Program-made: the position numbers and the translations under genes
Notes under the pieces: generated by a model
What the model was told of the DNA's origin: nothing
Databases searched by the model: none
Seen by the model: the letters and a program-made list of their open reading frames with translations, nothing else
NCBI GenBank assembly: GCA_963747715.1
Contig: CAVVGB010000007.1
Coordinates: forward strand, 176,169 to 240,168
Direction: 5' to 3'
DNA from: CAVVGB01 sp963747715
GTDB lineage: Bacteria; Actinomycetota; Thermoleophilia; Gaiellales; Gaiellaceae
Length of the DNA stretch: 64,000 nucleotides
In this document: positions 55,439 through 64,000 of the stretch, piece after piece
How the letters are laid out: the number at the start of each line of letters is the position of its first letter
How positions within the stretch are numbered: the stretch's first letter is position 1

Positions 55439-55524
55439 GGTGCCGGGTTGCAATTCTCGTAATTGAATCGGCGCCGATTCATGGATCCACGTCTGCTCAA
55501 TTACGAGAATTGCAACCCGGCACC
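55439..55524. repeat. 28-bp perfect inverted repeat between convergent genes
   Basis: 55439-55466 is the exact reverse complement of 55497-55524; the 30-base loop contains a further palindrome ATCGGCGCCGAT (55467-55478). It lies between mltD and the convergent lipoprotein gene. It may be a bidirectional terminator or a small palindromic mobile repeat. Confidence 0.85.
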
Positions 55525-55525
55525 G

Positions 55526-56109
55526 TCATGGTCTGTTCGCGAAGGTCCGCAGCCGTGGTTCGTCCTTGAGCTCGACGAAGAATTCGGTGGTCACGGTGGT
55601 GCCGTCGCGCGCGGCTTCGGGCACGCGCACCGCCAGGCGCGACGATTCGCCGAGCCGCGCGATGGTGTCCGCGTCGACCTTGAAGTACCAGGTGGTGCTC
55701 CAGGGCGTCGGCAGGCGGTACGGCGCGGCGCGAAGTCCGGCGAATTGCGCGATCGCGGCTCGGAGCGCCGAGCGCAAGCGGAGCGCCGTTGACCTCGACG
55801 ACCGGCGGCGCGGCGCCGTCGACGAATTCGATCGGCACCGCGACCCACAGAAACAGCTCGCGTGTGCCCATGCGGTTCGTTTCGAACGGGCGCGAGGAAT
55901 GCGAAGCGCACGGCCGCGTCGCTGCATCGACGTCTCGCGATACAGCTCGATCGGTCGCCCGAGTCGCGCAACGGTCATGCCGGTTTCGGAGTCGAGTTGT
56001 TCGACGACCGGCGAGTCATCGGGTACCGCGGCGCAGCCCAGCAGCGGCGACGCACGCGAGCAGTGCGAGCGCGCTTCGCGAGCTGGCGAAGTCGCGCGGC
56101 AATTGTCAT
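55526..56109 (-). CDS. Hypothetical lipoprotein, frameshifted
   Basis: After a short basic start the text PLLGCAAVPDDSPVVEQLDSETGMTVARLGRPIELYRE has a lipobox-like LLGC. The central part reads RELFLWVAVPIEFVDGAAPPVVEVNGAPLALG, and the end STTWYFKVDADTIARLGESSRLAVRVPEAARDGTTVTTEFFVELKDE. Frame breaks near 56060, 55905-55880 and 55770. No family recognised; envelope location likely. Confidence 0.6.
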
Positions 56110-56231
56110 ATTCGTAGTTTCGGTCACGTTCTTGTTGCATCGAACACCGCAAGCTGTGACGCGCTCCAGATACGGAGCGCGGACCCAGCCCCTATAATCT
56201 AAATTAGTATAAGTGCTTGTTTTGTAACCAA

Positions 56232-56784
56232 ATGCCAGCTGCCAAAAGACTCCTCGCACTGACTGCTCCGCTGCTCGCCTGCCTGTTCGTCGGCACGGCC
56301 TCGGGCGATGCGCTTCCCTATCATGCCCGCGCCATGGCGGCGGTGGGCGTCGAGTTGCCGCTCGCCGACCGCGTGCTCGTGCGCAAGTCCGAACGCCGCA
56401 TGTACCTCATGCGCGGCAACGACGTGCTGCGCGCCTATCGCATCGCGCTCGGTCTGAACCCCGGCGGCCACAAGGAGCGCGCCGGCGACTTCCGCACTCC
56501 CGAAGGCAGCTACCGCCTCACGCGCCGCAACGCGCGCAGCGACTTCTTCCTCTCCATCCAGGTCTCGTATCCGAACGACCAGGACACGAAGCAGCGCCCG
56601 CCGCAACGGCTGGCAGCCGGGTGGTTCGATCATGATCCACGGCCTGCCGAACGATCCGCGCCACGGCCCCGACTACTACGCGACCCAGGACTGGACCGAC
56701 GGTTGCATTGCCGTGACCAACGCGGACATGGTCGAAATCTGGATGATGACGTCAGACAACGTGCCGATCGACATCCAGCCCTGA
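56232..56784 (+). CDS. L,D-transpeptidase (YkuD) family protein, frameshifted
   Basis: Signal peptide RLLALTAPLLACLFVGTASG. YkuD domain: ADRVLVRKSERRMYLMRGNDVLRAYRIALG, KERAGDFRTPEGSYRLTRRN, then after a break near 56605 IMIHGLPNDP and DWTDGCIAVTNADMVEI with the catalytic Cys. Members crosslink peptidoglycan or attach proteins to it in the periplasm. Length (553 nt) fits one extra base. Confidence 0.88.
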
Positions 56785-56853
56785 TCTGAAGCCTCTCCGG
56801 CCCGTCGAGTACACTCGCTCACCCAAACAAGGTGAGCGGACTCGAGGGATCTC

Positions 56854-58239
56854 TTGGAAACCAGCATCGTCATTCCCGATTTCGTCGACGCGCGCATCGG
56901 ACCGCGCGGCAGCCTCGAAAACCTCTCCCAGGCCGAGATCGACAAACTGCTCGATTCGCGCGCCGGCGGCCTCTATCCGCTGTTCCGCAAGTGCGCGCTG
57001 GCCGTGCTCAATTCCGGCAGCGAAACCGACAACGCCAAGGAAATCTTCGACCGCTACAAGGATTTCGAGGTCGAGCTGGTGCGCCAGGCCTGGGGCATCA
57101 AGCTCGAGATCAAGAACGCGCCGGGGCAGGCCTTCGTCGACGGCGAGATGATCCGCGGCATGAAGGAACACGTGTTCGCGGTGCTGCGCGACGTGATCTT
57201 CATCTCCAACGAGATCGTCGAGAGCGGCCGGTTCGACCTGCAGGACCCCGCGTCGATCACCAACGCGGTGTTCCACATCCTGCGCAACGCGCGGGTGCTC
57301 GACTACAAGGCCAAGCCCAATCTCGTCGTGTGCTGGGGCGGTCATTCGATCAGCAACGAGGAGTACCAGTACACGAAGAAGGTCGGCTACGAGCTCGGCC
57401 TGCGCGGCCTGGACGTCTGCACGGGCTGCGGCCCGGGCGCCATGAAGGGCCCGATGAAGGGCGCGACCATCGGCCACGCCAAGCAGCGCATCGTGGGCGG
57501 GCGCTACATCGGGCTCACCGAGCCCGGCATCATCGCCGCCGAGCCGCCGAATCCGATCGTCAACCAGCTCGTGATCATGCCGGACATCGAAAAGCGCCTC
57601 GAAGCGTTCGTGCGGCTCGTCGCACGGCATCGTGGTGTTCCCGGGCGGCGTCGGCACGGCCGAGGAGATCCTCTACCTGCTGGGCGTCCTGCTCGATCCG
57701 GCGAACGCCGGGCAGCCGCTGAAGGTGGTGCTCACGGGCCCGAAGAATTCGGCCGACTACTTCGTGCAGATCCGGCGCTTCATCGAGGGCACGCTGGGGC
57801 GCGGGCCGCCGACCTGCTGCACGTGATCGTCGACGACCCGGCCGAAATGGCGCGCTACATGGTCGGCGTCATGGAGCAGGCGCGCGATTACCGGCGCAAG
57901 AACAACGACTCGTACAACTACAACTGGCTGCTGAAGATTCCGCCGGCGTTCCAGCATCCGTTCGAGGTGACGCACGAGTCGATGCGCGCGCTGCGCCTGC
58001 ACCGCGACCAGCCGGCGCACGAGCTCGCGGCGGACCTGCGCCGCGCGTTCTCCGGCATCGTCACCGGCAACGTGAAGGAAGACGGCGTGCGCGCGATCGA
58101 GAAGCTAGGCCCGTACGAGCTCACCGGCGATGCCGCCGTGATGAAACTGCTCGACGAGCTGCTCGCGGCGTTTGTTGCGCAGAAGCGCATGAAGCTGCCG
58201 GGCAGCGCTTACCGGCCCTGTTATCGGCTCGTCGCGTAA
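56854..58239 (+). CDS. ppnN: Nucleotide 5'-monophosphate nucleosidase PpnN, frameshifted
   Basis: It hydrolyses NMPs to base and ribose 5-phosphate. Seen are SIVIPDFVDARIGPRGSLENLSQAEIDKLL (PpnN N-terminal domain), CWGGHSISNEEYQYTKKVGYELGLRGLDVCTGCGPGAMKGPMKGA (nucleotide-binding core) and, in another frame, VVFPGGVGTAEEILYLLG (PGGxGTxxE LOG motif). Frame breaks near 57620 (+1) and 57800 (-1) restore the original frame. TTG 56854 is the likely start. The N- and C-terminal domains give (p)ppGpp control in E. coli. Confidence 0.93.
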   Translation: METSIVIPDFVDARIGPRGSLENLSQAEIDKLLDSRAGGLYPLFRKCALAVLNSGSETDNAKEIFDRYKDFEVELVRQAWGIKLEIKNAPGQAFVDGEMIRGMKEHVFAVLRDVIFISNEIVESGRFDLQDPASITNAVFHILRNARVLDYKAKPNLVVCWGGHSISNEEYQYTKKVGYELGLRGLDVCTGCGPGAMKGPMKGATIGHAKQRIVGGRYIGLTEPGIIAAEPPNPIVNQLVIMPDIEKRLEAFVRLVARHRGVPGRRRHGRGDPLPAGRPARSGERRAAAEGGAHGPEEFGRLLRADPALHRGHAGARAADLLHVIVDDPAEMARYMVGVMEQARDYRRKNNDSYNYNWLLKIPPAFQHPFEVTHESMRALRLHRDQPAHELAADLRRAFSGIVTGNVKEDGVRAIEKLGPYELTGDAAVMKLLDELLAAFVAQKRMKLPGSAYRPCYRLVA

Positions 58240-58417
58240 CAATAAGCAGCTGCACCGTTAAATCGCGCGCGCGCGAACGCGCGTTCGCCACTACATAACG
58301 AAAAAATCTCTGCGACTGCACCGCATCGTCCGCAAACCGTCCCGGCCTCGTGAATCAGTTCCTGTCGTTTTGGTGCGACGAAATCGTAGGCTTACGTCAA
58401 CCGAAAGGGAGAACCGC

Positions 58418-58645
58418 ATGAGTTCCTCAGACAGGAGCCGGGGAAATTTGGCCAACGGCACGCCGCCACCGGTAGGCAGCGATGCCTACGCCGCATGGCT
58501 CGAGCGCATGCAGCGCACGCGTGGTCGGCACGCGGCGATCACCAAGAACCTCTACACCTGGTCTAGCTACAAGCATTGGGCCGACAAGGTGAAGGGTTCC
58601 TGGGAAGACGAGCCGGCGCCGAGGCAAGAAGATAACACCGCGTAG
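58418..58645 (+). CDS. Small conserved protein, 75 aa
   Basis: MSSSDRSRGNLANG..., then RHAAITKNLYTWSSYKHWADKVKGSWEDE. A GAAAGGGAG site precedes ATG 58418. Trp/Tyr/Lys-rich core; no family known to me. The 178-base gap upstream holds a 16-bp palindrome (GCGAACGCGCGTTCGC at 58273-58288). Confidence 0.6.
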   Translation: MSSSDRSRGNLANGTPPPVGSDAYAAWLERMQRTRGRHAAITKNLYTWSSYKHWADKVKGSWEDEPAPRQEDNTA

Positions 58646-58691
58646 CGAACGCGGGTTACGCGGCGATTCCAATCGCCGGCGGATGAAGGAT

Positions 58692-59519
58692 TTAGAATCG
58701 GGAATTGCGATTGCGGAACGTCGGGCGGCCGGTCGCCGGCGTTCAGCCGTGATGATGAACCGCGCGTCGTGCGCGGCCGTGTCGTCGGTGCCTTCGATGA
58801 CGGCCTCGGGGGCCGGGATCACTTCGGGCGCGGGCTGTTCCTGCATGGGGGCGGGCTGCTCGGCCAGCACCCGTTCCGGTTCGAGCCAGGCGAGCAGGGT
58901 CTCCCACTGCGCCAGGTCTTCCTTGACCACGTAGGGCTTCATCTCGTGGATGCCGACGCCGAGCTCGGCGGCGCGCACGTAGTTCTGCGAGTCGCGGATC
59001 GTCGCGACGATCGGGATGTCGAGCTTCTCCAGGAAGCGCATCAGCGACTGGAACATCAGCGTGTTCTTGCGCACGCGGTTGGCGATCACGCCGATGCGGT
59101 TTTCGGCGCGCTTGATCTTGGCCACCAGCAGCAGGTCGGCGATGCAGCGCGACGCGGCGTGGATGTCGATGTCCGAGGGCAGCACCGGCACGATGATCTT
59201 GTTCGCGTCGCGCGTGAGCTCGGGCAGGGCGCGCGCTTCGACCGCGGCCGGGCTGTCGACCACGACCTTCTCGCGTGCCGTCGGGAACGCGCATCTGCCA
59301 GGCGCGCGTGGTGCGCGCGTCGTGCTCGAACGTGGCGATGCCGTGGATGGGCGGCTGCGGCGCCTTGCGCTTGCGCAGCCAGCGCGTCGCCGAGCCTTGC
59401 GGATCGCGGTCGATGAGCAGGGTCGAATCGCCACGCAGCGCGAAATACGCCGCGAGGTTGATCGCGAGCGTCGTCTTGCCGGAGCCCCCTTTAGGGTTTA
59501 GGACGACGATGCGTTGCAT
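58692..59519 (-). CDS. ParA/MinD-type ATPase, frameshifted
   Basis: MQRIVVLNPKGGSGKTTLAINLAAYFALRG (deviant Walker A), STLLIDRDPQGSATRWL (switch I), then after a break near 59280 EKVVVDSPAAVEARALPE and PVLPSDIDIHAASRCIADLL and VIANRVRKNTLMFQSL. A Pro/Glu-rich tail (AEQPAPMQEQPAPEV) follows. No ParB is adjacent, so a chromosomal positioning role other than plasmid partition is possible. The end is set by TAA at 58692 after a likely break in the tail. Confidence 0.85.
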
Positions 59520-59663
59520 GGCGGCCGTTTGTCAGAATGTGGCTTCGATGTGAAGCACTCGAAAGACTAGCGATGCGGTCCGGGTGGCGCAACCAAACAG
59601 CCGGGGTGACTGTGACTCCGGACACAGCGATGCGGCAGACGCGTGTTCCTAGGATCGCGCCCC

Positions 59664-59729
59664 ATGGAACGTTTTCTGCTGCTCTGGGACGAGCTCGACG
59701 ACCTCATGGGCACGAGCCGCTACATGTGA
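59664..59729 (+). CDS. Possible leader peptide or broken small gene, 21 aa
   Basis: MERFLLLWDELDDLMGTSRY looks like the start of a small acidic helix-rich protein. No ribosome site is evident. Given the frameshift rate it could be the N-terminus of a longer damaged gene. Confidence 0.35.
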   Translation: MERFLLLWDELDDLMGTSRYM

Positions 59730-59820
59730 AGAACACCGCGATGGCCATCTGGACGCAGCGTCCGCAAGCGCTGATCCCGCCGCCCTCGACGACCTGTCCG
59801 GGGCTTGAATTCGACAACCC

Positions 59821-59844
59821 GGCGCCCGCAATCTGCCGGGCGCC
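59821..59844 (+). promoter_or_regulatory. GC hairpin abutting the htpG start codon
   Basis: ggcgcccg (59821-59828) pairs with cgggcgcc (59837-59844) around an eight-base loop, and the ATG follows at 59845 with no spacer. No ribosome site is seen outside the stem. It could sequester initiation. Confidence 0.5.
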
Positions 59845-61737
59845 ATGACAACCCCCAACACAAAGCCAAGGAAACCCTCGGCTTCCAGGCCGAAGTCCGT
59901 GAGCTGCTGCAGGCTCATGATCCATTCGCTGTACAGCCACCGGGAAATCTTCCTGCGTGAGCTGATCTCCAACGCCTCCGACGCCAACGACAAGCTGCGC
60001 TTCGAGGCGCTGACCAAGCCGGAGCTGATGGCCGGCGACACCGAGCTCGCGATCTGGATCGACGCCGATGCCGACGAAGGACACGCTGACGATCCGCGAC
60101 AACGGCATCGGCATGAGCCGCGAGGAAGCCGATCTCGCACCTCGGCACCATCGCGCGGTCCGGCACCGCGGAGTTCTTCAAGAAGCTCTCCGGCGACCAG
60201 CAGAAGGATTCGCAGCTCATCGGCCAGTTCGGCGTGGGCTTCTACTCGGCGTTCATCGTCGCGGACCGGGTCGAGGTGCTCACGCGCGCGCGCCGGCTTG
60301 CCGGCCGCGCGAGGGCGTGCGCTGGGAATCGGCCGCGGACGGCGAGTTCACGGTGGAAACCGTCGAGCGCGCCGAGCGCGGCACCACCATCGTGCTGCAC
60401 CTCAAGGAGGACGCGAAGGAATTCCTCGACGCCTGGCGCCTGCGCTCGCTGGTGCGCCGCTATTCGGATCACATCGCCTTCCCGGTGCGCATGCCGAAGG
60501 AAGGCGAGGCCACGCTCGAATACGAGGCCGTCAACCGCGGCACCGCGCTGTGGGCGCGGCCGCAAGTCCGAGATCAAGGACGAGGAGTACATCGAGTTCT
60601 ACCGCTCGCTCTGCGCACGACTCGGGCGAGCCGCTCACCTGGTCGCACAACCGCGTCGAGGGCAAGCGCGACTACACCAGCCTGATCTACATCCCGGCGG
60701 CGGCGCCGTTCGACCTGTGGCAGCGCGACGGCGCGCGCGGGCTCAAGCTCTACGTGCGGCGCGTGTTCATCATGGACGACGCCGAGCAGTTCCTGCCGCT
60801 GTACCTGCGCTTCGTCAAGGGCGTGCTCGATTCGGCCGACCTGCCGCTGAACGTGTCGCGCGAGCTGCTGCAGGCCGACAGCGAGGTCGAGGCCATGCGC
60901 GGCGCGCTGACGCGACGCGTGCTCGACATGCTCGCGAAACTCGCGAAGGACGAGCCGGAGAAATACCAGACGTTCTGGCACGAGTTCGGCGCGGTGCTCA
61001 AGGAAGGCCTGGCCGAGGATCACGGCAATCGCGACAAGCTGCTGCCGCTGCTGCGCTTCGCCTCCACGCACGCGGAAGGCGAGCCGAGGAAGTCTCGCTC
61101 GCCGACTACGTCGCGCGCATGCAGACCGGCCAGGACAAGATCTACTACGTGGTCGGCGAGAGCCTCGCGGCCGCGCGCAGCCACCCGGCCATCGAAGCGC
61201 TGCGTGCGCGCAACGTCGAGGTGCTGTTGTTAGGCCGGCGCATCGACGCGTGGGTCATGGACCACCTGCAGCGACTTCGAAGGCAAGCAGCTCAAGGACG
61301 CGACGCGCGGCGATCTCGAGCTCGGCAGCGCTCGCGAGCGCCGCCGAGAAGGAAAAGGCCGAGGCGCAGCTCAAGGAGAGCAAACCACTGCTCAAGCGCG
61401 TGAAGGATGCGCTCGGCGAACGGGTCGCGGAGGTGCGCGTGAGCACGCGCCTCAAGGATTCCGCCGCGGTGCTGGTGCGGGCGAGCACGACATGTCGGCG
61501 CCGCTGCGGCGCGTGCTCGAGGCGGCCGGACAGAAGGCGCCGGAGGGCAAGCCGGTGCTCGAGCTCAACGTGGAGCACCACGTGGTGAAGTACCTCGAGC
61601 AGCGCAGCGAAGGCGCAGGACTTCGACGAGCTGGCGCTGGTGCTCTACGAGCAGGCCATGCTCGCGGAGGGTGCGCAGCTGCCCGATCCGGGCGCTTTCG
61701 TGCAGCGGCTCAATCACCTGTGGACGCGGCTTGAGTA
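59845..61737 (+). CDS. htpG: Chaperone HtpG (Hsp90), frameshifted
   Basis: ATP-dependent chaperone. N-terminal GHKL ATPase: LMIHSLYSHREIFLRELISNASDANDKLRFEAL, then LTIRDNGIGMSREEADL, SGTAEFFKKLSGDQQKDSQLIGQFGVGFYSAF. Middle domain: GLKLYVRRVFIMDDAEQFLPLYLRFVKGVLDSADLPLNVSRELLQ. C-terminal domain ends HLWTRLE. Numerous frame breaks (for example near 59875, 59930, 60075, 60140, 60300, 60565, 60620, 61085, 61275, 61325, 61485 and 61615). Confidence 0.95.
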
Positions 61738-61788
61738 ACGAGGTTTGTTTGGGATAATGCCCGCCCCGCCAATCGCGCGAGGTGTGTG

Positions 61789-62279
61789 ATGCACGGCAAG
61801 TTACTCACGGTCGTTTTGACGGCGCTGCTGATCGCGGCGTGTTCGAAGAAGGAAGCTTCCGCGCCAGACGCCGCGGCGACCTCCGGCGCCGCCACCTCCG
61901 CAACGGCTCCCGCCGCAGGAACTGAAACCATGGCATTGCAGAAAATCGACACTCGCGCCCGGCACGGGCGCCAAAATCAAGTCCGGCCAGGGTGCGCTGG
62001 TGCACTACACAGGCTGGCTGTACGACGCTGCCGCGCCCGGAGAACAAGGGCAAGAAGTTCGACAGCTCGGTCGATCGCAATGAGCCGTTCGAGTTTCGAC
62101 GTTGGCGCGGGTCATCGTCATCCGGGCTGGGACGAGGGCGTGGTCGGCATGAAGGTTGGCGGCAAGCGCCGCCTCGTGATTCCGCCCGAAATGGGTTACG
62201 GCGACGCGGGTGCGGGCGGTGGGCTCATTCCCGGTGGCGCCACACTGGTGTTCGACGTCGAGCTCGTGGAGATCCGTAG
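61789..62279 (+). CDS. FKBP-type peptidyl-prolyl isomerase lipoprotein, frameshifted
   Basis: LLTVVLTALLIAACSKKEAS is a lipoprotein signal with lipobox IAAC. The FKBP domain reads GQGALVHYTGWLYDA, GKKFDSSVDRNEPFEF, GWDEGVVGMKVGGKRRLVIPPEMGYGDAGAGGLIP-like text and ATLVFDVELVEIR at the end. Frame breaks near 61962, 62037 and 62095-62100. It catalyses proline isomerisation in the periplasm. Confidence 0.9.
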
Positions 62280-63569
62280 TGCGGCGCGGCGCGCGTTGTC
62301 GCGCTCGGCCAGCGGCGCTCGCGTTCGCGGGTGCCACACAGGCCGCGACGCTCGTGCACGCCGGACGCGTCATCGACGGAGTCTCGGACACCGTTCGCAC
62401 CAATCAGACGGTGGTCGTCGACAACGGCAAGATCACCGCGATCGAGCGGGATTCCGGCAGCCCGCCGCGGGCGATCGCGTCATCGATCTGAAGCAGGGCA
62501 CGCTGATGCCGGGCTGGTTCGACATGCACGTGCACATCACGGGCGAATACAGCCGCACGTCGGAAATCGACAGCTACAAGAAAAACGAAGGCGATGCCGT
62601 CATCGATGGCGTCGTGTACGCCCAGCGCACCTTGCAGGCCGGCTTCACCACGGTGCGCGACCTCGGCGATTCGTATCGCGCGGCCATCACGCTGCGCAAC
62701 GCGATCAACGCGGGCAAGGTGCCGGGTCCGCGCATCATCGCCGCGGGCAAATCCATCGCGAGCACGGGCGGACACGCGGATCCCACCAATGGCTGGGCGC
62801 GCAAGTTTCCCGCGAATCCCGGGCCCGACGACGGCGTCATCAACGGCGTCGAGGACGCGCGCAAGGCAGTGCGCCAGCGCTACAAGGACGGCTCCGACAC
62901 CATCAAGATCACCGCCACGGGCGGCGTGTTGTCGATCGCGAAGAGCGGCCTGAATCCGCAGATGACGGAAGAGGAGATCCGCGCGGTCGTCACGACCGCG
63001 CGCGACTACGGCTTCAAGGTCGCGGCGCATGCGCACGGCGCCGAGGGCATCAAGCGCGCGGTGCGCGGCGGTGTCGATACGATCGAGCACGGCACCTTCA
63101 TGGACGACGAAGGCATGAAGCTCATGAAGGAGCACGGCACCTTCTACGTGCCGACGATCTCCGCCGGGCCGCTGGGTCTACGACCAGGCGCAGGATCCGA
63201 CTTCTTTCCCGGCCGTCGTGCGTCCGAAGGCGCTGCAGGTCGGTCCGCAGATCCAGAGCACGTTCGCCAAGGCGTACAAGGCCGGAGTGAAGATCCTGTT
63301 CGGCACCGATACGGGCGTCGGCAAGCACGGCGAGAACGCGCGCGAGTTCAGGCTGATGGTGGAAGGCGGCATGCCGGCGATGGAGGCCATTCGCGTCGGC
63401 GACGTCGGCGCCCGCGAAATTCCTGGATCTGTTCGATCAGACGGGCAGCATCGCCGTCGGCAAGCTCGGTGAGCTGGTCGGCGTGCCGGGCGATCCGCTG
63501 ACGGATATCTCGGTCATGGAGCGCGTGGTGTTCGTCATGAAGGACGACACCGTCTACAAGGCGCCGTGA
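62279..63569 (+). CDS. Exported metal-dependent amidohydrolase (imidazolonepropionase-like), frameshifted
   Basis: GTG 62279 shares a G with the FKBP stop (TAGTG). A signal peptide (ARPAALAFAGATQAA) precedes TLVHAGRVIDGVSDTVRTNQTVVVDNGKI. The metal centre shows GWFDMHVHITGEY (HxH), IKITATGG, FKVAAHAHGAEG, GVDTIEHGTF and LFGTDTGVGKHG. Frame breaks near 62460, 63175 and 63415. It resembles periplasmic Xaa-Pro/prolidase-type M38 enzymes. Confidence 0.88.
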
Positions 63570-64000
63570 TGCGCGCGGAAGTCATGACGCTCGCGGGTCC
63601 CGCGGGCGCGCTCGAGACCAGGCTCGAATACGCAGGACGCACGATCCGGCACCCGCGGCCTTCGGCGTCGTGTGCCACCCGCATCCGCTGTTCGGCGGCA
63701 CCATGGACAACAAGGTCACCCACGTGATCGCGCGTGCGATGATCGAATGTGGTGCGCCGGCCTTCCGCTTCAATTTCCGCGGAGTCGGCGCGAGCGGCGG
63801 CGCGTTCGACAACGGACGCGGTGAAGCGGACGACCTTGCGGCGGTCGTCGCGGAAGGGCGCCGCCGATTCCCGGCTGCCGCGCTGTGGTTAGGCGGCTTC
63901 TCGTTCGGCGCCTTCGTCGCGCTGCGGGCGGCGGAGCGTCTGGCGCCCGTCAAACTCGTCGCCGTCGCCCCGCCCGTCGCGCGTTTCGAACTCGGCAGCG
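63569..64000 (+). CDS. Alpha/beta hydrolase, frameshifted and cut by the window edge
   Basis: ATG overlaps the amidohydrolase stop (ATGA). After a break near 63650, VVCHPHPLFGGTMDNKVTHVIARAMIECGAPAFRFNFRGVGASGGAFDNGRGEADDLAAVV and LWLGGFSFGAFVALRAAERL follow; GFSFG is the nucleophile elbow and HPHPLFGG the oxyanion region typical of this CocE/YhfR-like family. The 3' end lies outside. Confidence 0.82.

Larger units (their letters stand above)
59520..59844. other. Intergenic stretch between ParA and htpG
   Basis: Divergent promoters for parA-type gene and htpG are expected here. Besides the 21-residue frame at 59664-59729 and the hairpin at 59821-59844, I see nothing further. Confidence 0.4.

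Noticed and set aside
58692..59519. ParA gene as a plasmid partition locus
   Set aside because: No ParB, centromere-like repeats or replication gene nearby.
1..64000. CRISPR arrays, prophage or secretion-system modules
   Set aside because: No regularly spaced repeats, cas genes, phage structural genes or secretion components were seen on either strand.

Overview
The window looks like two different genomes joined at about 34.06-34.15 kb. Positions 1-~34,070 read as a high-GC actinobacterium; the gene families and small conserved proteins suggest a Thermoleophilia-like lineage, which is inference from gene content, not a tree. Positions ~34,100-64,000 read as a high-GC gammaproteobacterium (MltD, PpnN, HtpG, a DUF4124 protein and a guanidine-I riboswitch; Steroidobacteraceae-like is a guess). 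An ABC-2 permease gene is cut off at the join. Long genes right of the join almost all carry single-base frameshifts, and several left of it do too. I read most of these as sequence or assembly errors and annotate each broken gene as one locus.

Left part. 1-1,300: tail of a B12-dependent ribonucleotide reductase, then RNase HII. 1,300-7,500: a broken SnoaL-like gene, an Asp-box propeller, DUF899, a potassium channel, a 32-residue basic peptide, a secreted Fn3 protein, a YciE/YciF-like protein and superoxide dismutase. 7,500-10,800: ferrochelatase (hemH) and uroporphyrinogen decarboxylase (hemE) around a tandem pair of Cys-motif paralogues. 10,800-15,850: LytR_C protein and sugar epimerase, then tmk-holB-ricT and a sigma factor with a His/Gly/Lys-rich tail. 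15,871-20,176: tRNA-Thr(CGT) followed by a 4.2-kb segment bounded by a 44-bp copy of the tRNA 3' end. This candidate integrated island carries MarR, LUD, DsbA-like, Zn-finger UBP, DUF5996 and pirin genes. 20,280-26,850: MMPL transporter, small membrane proteins and a large LuxR/AAA regulator, ending in another tRNA 3' fragment. 26,885-31,700: a KaiC-like ATPase coupled to a MerR-receiver protein whose phosphoacceptor Asp is Glu, flanked by related small-domain proteins and a CBS protein. 31,800-34,070: a glyoxalase-like protein and an ABC-2 exporter.

Right part. 34,149-39,606: DUF4124 protein, a Tat-exported GHL6-type glycosidase, and a two-subunit molybdenum hydroxylase. 39,653-49,593: a guanidine-utilisation locus. 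The leftward arm holds two DUF1989 proteins (carboxyguanidine deiminase type), a urea/guanidine carboxylase and allophanate hydrolase. The rightward arm holds a three-gene ABC importer behind a clear guanidine-I (ykkC) riboswitch. The divergent intergenic region has sigma-54-like promoters facing both ways and NtrC-like sites between them. Together they would import guanidine, carboxylate it, deiminate carboxyguanidine to allophanate, and release ammonia under nitrogen control. 49,700-56,100: HDOD protein, a terminator-bounded possible small RNA, GFA and GNAT proteins, a bactofilin-like repeat lipoprotein, MltD with LysM domains, a 28-bp perfect inverted repeat and a lipoprotein. 56,200-64,000: L,D-transpeptidase, PpnN, a small conserved protein, a ParA-type ATPase, HtpG, an FKBP lipoprotein, an exported amidohydrolase and the start of an alpha/beta hydrolase cut by the window edge.
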